Shown here: piece by piece, positions 61,214 through 64,000 of the stretch
Numbering within the stretch: position 1 is the first letter of the stretch
Layout: the number at the start of each line of letters is the position of its first letter
Source of the DNA: HyVt-443 sp964544655
Lineage (GTDB): Bacteria > Pseudomonadota > Gammaproteobacteria > Chromatiales > Chromatiaceae
Direction of reading: 5' to 3'
NCBI GenBank assembly: GCA_964544655.1
Contig: CAZJCM010000008.1
Span: 1-64,000, forward strand
Length of the DNA: 64,000 nt
Program-made: the position numbers and the translations under genes
Notes under the pieces: model-generated
Database searches by the model: none
Told to the model about the DNA's origin: nothing
Seen by the model: the letters and a program-made list of their open reading frames with translations, nothing else

Positions 61214-62108
61214 CCTGCTCCTGTTCAAACGCCTTGCACTGCTCGAGGAATTCGCGGGTGCTCTTCGGCATCGGCACCCGGGCCTCTGAAAGATAGGTGA
61301 TCAGGGCAGTCCCTGCTTTGATCAGCTTCACGCCTTGATCAATATGTTGACGCCTGACCGGGCTTTCCGTGCCGGTCAACTGAGGGGTGAAGCTCTCCAC
61401 CGATTCCCGCAGGGCGATGAACGCGGGCCAGATATGGAAAAAAGCGCTATCGCTCTTCATTGTCTCCAGCTGTTGTCTGGCGGCGGCGGCGAGCGCGGTC
61501 AGTTGCTCCGGCAACTGCTGGAAGAGCGGGTCGCCGGCCAAGGCAGCGGTTAGCCGCTCTGCCACCTGATCCACATTGCGCATGGATTGGGCGATCTTGC
61601 GATAACGGGAGTCGAACACCTGGGCAATGGGTTGGGTGAAGGCCTTGAATGGTTCGCCCCAGAGCTCGTCGATCCCCTCCTGGCCGCTGTAATGGCGTAC
61701 CTGCTTGCCCAGCTCCAGGGCTTGGCGGAAACAGCTGGAACACTGTTTCATCAGTTCGTTGTCGCGGCTGATCTTTACCCCCTTCGCCTCCAGTTCCACG
61801 ATGGCGGTGAATATGTCGGTGGCACGGTTGAACAGGGCGCCGGCGAGCATCGCCCCGTTGACCCGTTTGCGGGCCGGATCGGTCTCCCGTTCATAGGCGG
61901 CACGGGCCTCTTCCAGGCGCTCGCCCGGGGTGTTGATGCCGGATTCGGTATGGTGGAAGGTGCGCCGGGTAAGATGGTCGATCAGCCGTTTGCGTTCGGC
62001 CAGGGTGTCTTCCGGCGGCTGATAGTAACGGATCCAGTAGCCATCGTAATAGATGCACTCTTTGCCGTCGAAGTTCTGTCGCGTGCCGTTTTCAGGTGGT
62101 TTGGTCAT
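61206..62108 (-). CDS. Hypothetical protein co-translated with the kinase, 300 aa
   Basis: The product is soluble, mostly helical, with an N-terminal aromatic patch (CIYYDGYWIRYYQPPEDTL), a middle region holding a CSSC pair (KQCSSCFRQALELG), and a Gln/Glu-rich C-terminus. No enzyme motif was recognised. The 8-bp overlap with the kinase-cNMP gene implies joint function, for example as substrate, scaffold or regulator of the kinase. This is inferred from coupling only. Confidence 0.75.
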   Translation of the reverse strand: MTKPPENGTRQNFDGKECIYYDGYWIRYYQPPEDTLAERKRLIDHLTRRTFHHTESGINTPGERLEEARAAYERETDPARKRVNGAMLAGALFNRATDIFTAIVELEAKGVKISRDNELMKQCSSCFRQALELGKQVRHYSGQEGIDELWGEPFKAFTQPIAQVFDSRYRKIAQSMRNVDQVAERLTAALAGDPLFQQLPEQLTALAAAARQQLETMKSDSAFFHIWPAFIALRESVESFTPQLTGTESPVRRQHIDQGVKLIKAGTALITYLSEARVPMPKSTREFLEQCKAFEQEQDD

Positions 62109-62173
62109 GATGCTGACGAGGCCGGTACATTGAGGCGGCGGATATCATATTTCATCCGGGGTCACTGCTCCAG

Positions 62174-62656
62174 TCAGCTCTCGAAACAGTGTTTTTCGGC
62201 CTTCTGATATCGCAGCCACTCGATCCGGTTCTCGCTTGGGATGATCCGTTTCTGCTCCCGGTAACCAAGGTAGTAGTCATAGACCGGAAACAGCAGGAAC
62301 GGGCTGGCGACCGTGGTCCCGAGGGTGATGGCCGCCCCCTGATATGGGTTTTCGAAGAACCCCGGTCGGTAGCTGTAGGTGAGCGGCAGCAGGGCACGTA
62401 TCTCCTTGTCCAGTTGGGCGCAGCTGAGGTTGGAATCATCCTTGTGCGCTGCCGGCGCTACCGGCGCACGGTAGAAATCCGCCGCCATCGGGGCGGAGCA
62501 GAGTGTGCTGAGGATGAGTATCGGCAACAAGCGCCTGGCCGGCCCTATCGATTTGCCGCCGTCACGGGATGCTGATCTCTCCGGCAGGGGGGAATGCCTC
62601 CCTGTTGGGAGGGACTTGGCGCTCATGATCGGTGAAAAATGGTGTGTCAGGCCCAT
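62174..62656 (-). CDS. Hypothetical membrane-associated protein, 160 aa
   Basis: The start at the ATG 62656 is supported by GGAGG five bases upstream; in-frame ATGs at 62668 and 62626 are less likely. A hydrophobic segment ending in an Ala-rich site (ARRLLPILILSTLCSAPMAA, about residues 40-60) could be a signal sequence after an unusually long polar leader. A second hydrophobic stretch (AAITLGTTVASPFLLFPVYD) follows. Two cysteines (in SCAQLD and KHCFES) remain in the mature part. No family recognised. Confidence 0.55.
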   Translation of the reverse strand: MGLTHHFSPIMSAKSLPTGRHSPLPERSASRDGGKSIGPARRLLPILILSTLCSAPMAADFYRAPVAPAAHKDDSNLSCAQLDKEIRALLPLTYSYRPGFFENPYQGAAITLGTTVASPFLLFPVYDYYLGYREQKRIIPSENRIEWLRYQKAEKHCFES

Positions 62657-62698
62657 AGTGTCCTCCATGTTGCTGGAGATAGCGGCAGGCGGGCGGGA

Positions 62699-64000
62699 TT
62701 ATTGAAGTTCCTCCCGGTTGCTGAACTGTTCCAGGGCCTCAGGATTTGCCAATGCCTCCAGATTTTTCACCGGCCGCCCATGTACCACTTCACGCACCGC
62801 CAGCTCAACGATCTTGCCGCTCTTGGTCCGGGGGATGTCACTGACCTGGACGATGCGGGCAGGTACGTGGCGGGGCGTGGTGTTGGCCCTGATCTGCTGT
62901 TTTATCCGCTCTCGCAGTGCATCATCCAGTACCTCCTGCTCGCGCAGGCGAACGAACAGGACTACGCGCACATCGTGATCCCATTCCTGGCCGATGACCA
63001 GGCTTTCCAGCACTTCATCCAGCTGCTCCACCTGTCGGTAGATCTCCGCCGTACCGATGCGCACGCCGCCGGGATTGAGTACCGCATCGGAACGGCCATA
63101 GATGATCAGGCCACTGTTTTCGGTCAGCTCCACGTAGTCGCCATGGCACCAGACGTTGGGGAAGCGAGTGAAATAGGCGGCGTGATACTTTTCGTCGTCC
63201 GGGTCGTTCCAGAATCCGACCGGCATGGACGGGAAGGGTGCGGTACAGACCAGTTCCCCCTTTTCCCCGCGCACCGCCTCACCCTGATCGTTCCACACCT
63301 CCACCCGCATGCCCAGGCCGCGGCACTGCAATTCGCCACGATGCACCGGCAGTACCGGGTTGCCCAGGGCGAAGCAGGAGATGATATCGGTGCCGCCAGA
63401 GATAGAGGCGAGGCAGAGATCCTGCTTGATCTGGGTATAGACGTAGTCGAACGCCTCCGGCACCAGTGGTGAACCGGTGGAGCAGAGGGTCTGGACGCTC
63501 TCCAGGTCGTGTCTCTTTCCCGGCTGCAGTCCGGCTTTGTTCAGGGCATCGATATACTTGGCCGAGGTGCCGAACAGGGTGATCCGCTCCTGCTCGGCAT
63601 ATTCGAACAGTGTATAGCCGTCGGGATAGAACGGGGAGCCGTCGTAGAGCAGCAGGGTGGCCTCGGCAGCCAGCCCGGAGGCCAGCCAGTTCCACATCAT
63701 CCAGCCACAGGTAGTGAAGTAAAAGATGCGGTCGCCTGGTTTGATATCACAATGCAGACGGTGCTCCTTGAGGTGTTGCAGCAGGGTGCCACCGGCCCCA
63801 TGCACGATGCACTTGGGCACCCCGGTGGTGCCGGATGAGAACATGATATAGAGCGGATGGTCGAACGGGAGCCGGGTGAATGCGATCTCTTGCGCCGTAA
63901 AGGGGGCGGTGAAGGCCGCCAGGGTTGTGGCGTTGTCGATGCCATCCAATGAAAACGTATCCCGGCTGTAAGGGACCACAACCACCCGCTCCAGGGTGGG
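62699..64000 (-). CDS. Acetoacetyl-CoA synthetase, C-terminal part (runs off the window)
   Basis: This is an AMP-forming ligase of the ANL superfamily that activates acetoacetate (or a related short acid) with CoA. Only the C-terminal 433 residues lie here; the N-terminus is beyond 64000. Seen are the P-loop IMFSSGTTGVPKCIVHGAGG, the adenine region SISGGTDIISCF, HGDYVEL, GRSDAVLNPGGVRIG and the catalytic lysine segment RTKSGKIVELAVR. The TSGGTD-like and GGVRIG motifs favour acetoacetyl-CoA synthetase over acetyl-CoA synthetase. Confidence 0.88.
   Translation of the reverse strand, partial: PTLERVVVVPYSRDTFSLDGIDNATTLAAFTAPFTAQEIAFTRLPFDHPLYIMFSSGTTGVPKCIVHGAGGTLLQHLKEHRLHCDIKPGDRIFYFTTCGWMMWNWLASGLAAEATLLLYDGSPFYPDGYTLFEYAEQERITLFGTSAKYIDALNKAGLQPGKRHDLESVQTLCSTGSPLVPEAFDYVYTQIKQDLCLASISGGTDIISCFALGNPVLPVHRGELQCRGLGMRVEVWNDQGEAVRGEKGELVCTAPFPSMPVGFWNDPDDEKYHAAYFTRFPNVWCHGDYVELTENSGLIIYGRSDAVLNPGGVRIGTAEIYRQVEQLDEVLESLVIGQEWDHDVRVVLFVRLREQEVLDDALRERIKQQIRANTTPRHVPARIVQVSDIPRTKSGKIVELAVREVVHGRPVKNLEALANPEALEQFSNREELQ

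Noticed and set aside
1..64000. CRISPR array, prophage, insertion sequence or chromosomal origin
   Set aside because: No regularly spaced repeats, phage structural genes, integrase, transposase, dnaA or dnaA-box cluster were seen in any part of the window.

Overview
The window reads as one contiguous stretch of a gammaproteobacterial chromosome, GC-rich and densely coded. Gene orders support this: rnr-rlmB-rpsF-rpsR-rplI-dnaB-alr-radA, the flagellar block fleQ-fleS-fleR-fliEFGHIJ, and the aromatic 'supra-operon' gyrA-serC-...-pheA-hisC-tyrA-aroA-cmk-rpsA-ihfB, all known from Pseudomonas-like and Chromatiales-like bacteria. I infer a motile Chromatiales-type organism, possibly a sulfur oxidiser, but nothing in the window proves a genus or a lifestyle.

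Layout. 1-10.8 kb: a leftward tRNA-Leu(CAG), an unknown protein, RNase R, RlmB, the S6-S18-L9 operon with an inserted DUF2232-type membrane protein, a clear terminator, then DnaB, Alr and RadA. 10.8-15.5 kb: signalling genes, namely a membrane class III adenylate cyclase coupled to a lipoprotein, two PilZ (c-di-GMP) proteins and a CorC/CNNM-type transporter. 15.8-25.7 kb: the flagellar regulators FleQ/FleS/FleR and the fliEFGHIJ basal body and export operon, with sigma-54 promoter matches ahead of fleS and fliE. 25.7-30.4 kb: TauE/SafE exporter, Tag glycosylase, a DUF302 protein, and the divergent methionine-salvage pair mtaD/mtnA. 30.5-43.3 kb: GyrA and the amino acid supra-operon, with a serA homologue between serC and pheA, ending in rpsA and ihfB. 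43.6-47 kb: two tiny proteins, Tex and a SET-domain protein. 47-54 kb: polB and a YbbP/YbbA-type ABC transporter, divergent from tesA with overlapping start codons, then an esterase/phytase-like protein. 54.4-56.6 kb: an unassigned MotA/TolQ-like plus OmpA-like stator pair. 57-58.8 kb: a small secreted protein and a fused ZnuA-like/Sco1 metalloprotein. 58.9-64 kb: a short-chain dehydrogenase, a Ser/Thr kinase fused to a cyclic-nucleotide-binding domain with a co-translated partner, a small membrane-associated protein, and the C-terminal part of acetoacetyl-CoA synthetase running off the right edge.

The most unusual items are: the ZnuA-Sco1 fusion, in which two of the three usual zinc-ligand histidines appear to be tyrosine; the MotA/OmpA-type pair, which recalls the motor half of Zorya but lacks its effectors; the kinase-cNMP fusion, in a genome that also encodes an adenylate cyclase; and a 112-180 bp MITE-like intergenic repeat family with terminal inverted repeats and a hairpin core. 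No CRISPR array, prophage, insertion sequence or replication origin was recognised.
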